Source of the DNA: Bacteroidota bacterium
Lineage (GTDB): Bacteria; Bacteroidota; Bacteroidia; Chitinophagales; Chitinophagaceae
DNA: 35,548 bases
Direction: 5' to 3'
NCBI GenBank assembly: GCA_947461595.1
Contig: CANHLZ010000004.1
Location: forward strand, 1 to 35,548
This document shows, piece after piece, positions 34,203 to 35,548 of this stretch. Position 1 is the stretch's first letter. The number at the start of each line of letters is the position of its first letter. A program made the position numbers and the translations under genes. The notes beneath the pieces are model-generated. The model was not told the origin of the DNA. It was given only the letters and a program-made list of their open reading frames with translations, and did not search any database.

Positions 34203-35489
34203 ATGAAAAAAATAATCTTATTGTTATTGACCATTGTTGTTTACAACAATACGTTTTCGCAAAATTTAATAAATAACGAACTTAAAAATTTATTAAATCA
34301 ATCTTTGGTATATTTTCCAAAAGTAAAAGAGGTTCAACAATCTGTGCAATTGGCCGAAGATAAATTGGCCTTAACGGAATTAAATAAATATCCAGATCTT
34401 ACTATTGATGCAAGCTATGCCTATGTGCAACCTAAAATTGAAGTAGCTTTTGGAGAGAACAAGCCATTTCAATTTTCACCAGAACATAATGTTTCAGGCG
34501 CCTTAAACGGATCTTATACTTTATTTGATTTTGGTCGATTACAATCGAGTATTGAAAAAGCCAAACTAGAATTACAAACCTCTAAACATGTTGCAGAGCA
34601 ATTAAAACATAGTTTGTTTTTTCAAATAAGTCAATTGTATTATCAAATTATTTATGCAAAAAAAGCAATCGAGATTCAAAATCAAGTGATTCAGTTACTG
34701 ACCGAAAATAAATCGGTGGTAGAAGTGCAATTAAAAAATGGCAATGCTATACAATTGGATCTGCTTACGATTCAATCTAAAATAGACAATGAAATTAATC
34801 GCAAGATAGATGTAGAAACTAATTTACAAAAACTTCTTAACTTATTAAAGTATGCGACTGGTGTTGGTACTATTCAAGAAGGTCAATTGGCCATTACACT
34901 TAAAAATTATACACTTGACGAAGCAATGCAAATGGCCATACTACACAATCCCAGTTTAGCCATTGCCAAAGACAAAGTAAGTGTAGCCAAGGCGGAAGTG
35001 GCCATCACAAAGTTAAATGAGCTTCCTTATGTTGGCTTAAAAGCAAGTGTAGGTTCGAGAAATGGTTATTTACCCAATATACAAGACCCAAGATTCAATT
35101 ACAACGCAGGTATCGGGTTTTCGGTGCCTTTATTTAATGGTGGTAAAACAAAGCAACAAGTTAAAATTCATGAAAGAAGTGTTGCTTTAAATGAAACCAA
35201 TGTTGTTTCCCAATTGCATGATTTTGAAAAAGACATTCAAGCAGCCATTATAGATATCAATAGCAATAATAGCAGAATAAAAAATGCAGCTTCTCAAATT
35301 GAGCAAGCTGCATTAGCACAAAAATTAAGTGTAAGTAAATTAAAAAATGGTACTACTACTCCTATTGAAATTACTTCTACTAATTCCGATTATCAAAGGG
35401 CCTTATTGAATCAATTACAATATCAATATCAACTTTGTAATGCGCAATTAGAGTTAATTAAATTGATGGGTGTTGAATTAGTCGATTAA
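34203..35489 (+). CDS. TolC-type outer-membrane efflux protein
   Basis: The product has 428 residues with a signal peptide (MKKIILLLLTIVVYNNTFSQ). Two OEP repeats are visible, each with long helices and a strand pair: LFDFGRLQSSIEKAKLEL and NAIQLDLLTIQSKID in the first half, VPLFNGGKTKQQVKIHE and TTTPIEITSTNSDYQRAL in the second. It forms the outer-membrane channel of the exporter whose other two parts lie upstream (35-base gap). Its stop overlaps the stop of a convergent gene that leaves the window. Confidence 0.93.
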   Translation: MKKIILLLLTIVVYNNTFSQNLINNELKNLLNQSLVYFPKVKEVQQSVQLAEDKLALTELNKYPDLTIDASYAYVQPKIEVAFGENKPFQFSPEHNVSGALNGSYTLFDFGRLQSSIEKAKLELQTSKHVAEQLKHSLFFQISQLYYQIIYAKKAIEIQNQVIQLLTENKSVVEVQLKNGNAIQLDLLTIQSKIDNEINRKIDVETNLQKLLNLLKYATGVGTIQEGQLAITLKNYTLDEAMQMAILHNPSLAIAKDKVSVAKAEVAITKLNELPYVGLKASVGSRNGYLPNIQDPRFNYNAGIGFSVPLFNGGKTKQQVKIHERSVALNETNVVSQLHDFEKDIQAAIIDINSNNSRIKNAASQIEQAALAQKLSVSKLKNGTTTPIEITSTNSDYQRALLNQLQYQYQLCNAQLELIKLMGVELVD

Positions 35490-35548
35490 AAATCGGCATA
35501 ATCACGCGCACTCATTAATATAGTTTCATTTCTATTCACTGTTTTTAA
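35486..35548 (-). CDS. C-terminal end of an unidentified gene (cut by window edge)
   Basis: On the minus strand an open frame enters from the right edge and ends with TAA at 35486, giving the tail LKTVNRNETILMSARDYADF. Only 20 residues are visible, too few to name a family. A four-base tail-to-tail overlap with the TolC gene would match the arrangement at 10311-10314. It could also be a chance frame. Confidence 0.35.
   Translation of the reverse strand, partial: LKTVNRNETILMSARDYADF

Noticed and set aside
1-35548. CRISPR array, insertion sequence or integrase
   Set aside because: No regularly spaced direct repeats, transposase or recombinase motifs were found on either strand.

Overview
The window reads as a low-GC Bacteroidota chromosome segment, most likely Chitinophagales/Chitinophagaceae-like. 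Supporting signs are a type IX secretion (T9SS)-like C-terminal tail, DUF5916 and DUF3570 outer-membrane barrels, paired YeeE half-proteins, several copies of the Bacteroidota -7 box TAnnTTTG, and little use of Shine-Dalgarno sites. The genus is an inference. No insertion sequence, prophage or CRISPR array was seen.

Layout. (a) 1-8904: two sortilin/VPS10-type Asp-box propeller proteins transcribed divergently (the first cut by the window edge), a GH5-like glycosidase, a sialate O-acetylesterase and a DUF5916 outer-membrane protein; this looks like glycan or polymer handling at the cell surface. (b) 9022-16781: a Tat-exported M24 peptidase, a two-gene operon for a T9SS-type protein and a tail-fibre-like secreted protein, an M20/AbgB-like amidohydrolase, a perfect bidirectional terminator, then a Tat-exported class V aminotransferase and Gfo/Idh/MocA oxidoreductase. 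(c) 16782-17126: a structured non-coding block with inverted repeats, a TACCTTTG promoter, and a tRNA-Cys(GCA)-like gene that has A33 and a 3' trailer able to pair with its own T-arm, followed by a terminator. (d) 17125-20871: a bis-heme b-type membrane protein divergent from an operon for a thioredoxin-fold protein, an ApbE flavin transferase, a 72-residue DUF4266 lipoprotein ending GGGCGCN, and a DUF3570 barrel. This is the best candidate for a poorly described envelope redox system. (e) 20992-25520: a third sortilin-like protein coupled to a cytosolic Gfo/Idh oxidoreductase and a RhaM-type mutarotase. (f) 25523-29058: a reduced-sulfur locus (two YeeE-type half transporters, a TauE/SafE permease, and a divergent persulfide dioxygenase with two rhodanese domains), with a Crp/Fnr-type palindrome between the divergent genes. 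(g) 29235-31394: a PQQ dehydrogenase lipoprotein with an inserted cytochrome c domain. (h) 31549-35489: a complete HlyD/DHA2/TolC efflux operon behind a partly duplicated leader; a further minus-strand gene is entered at the right edge.

How the parts may fit together: regions a, b and e suggest uptake and processing of extracellular glycans and peptides. Regions d, f and g are all extracytoplasmic redox or sulfur functions. Functions are assigned from motifs and remembered family features; no database search was run.
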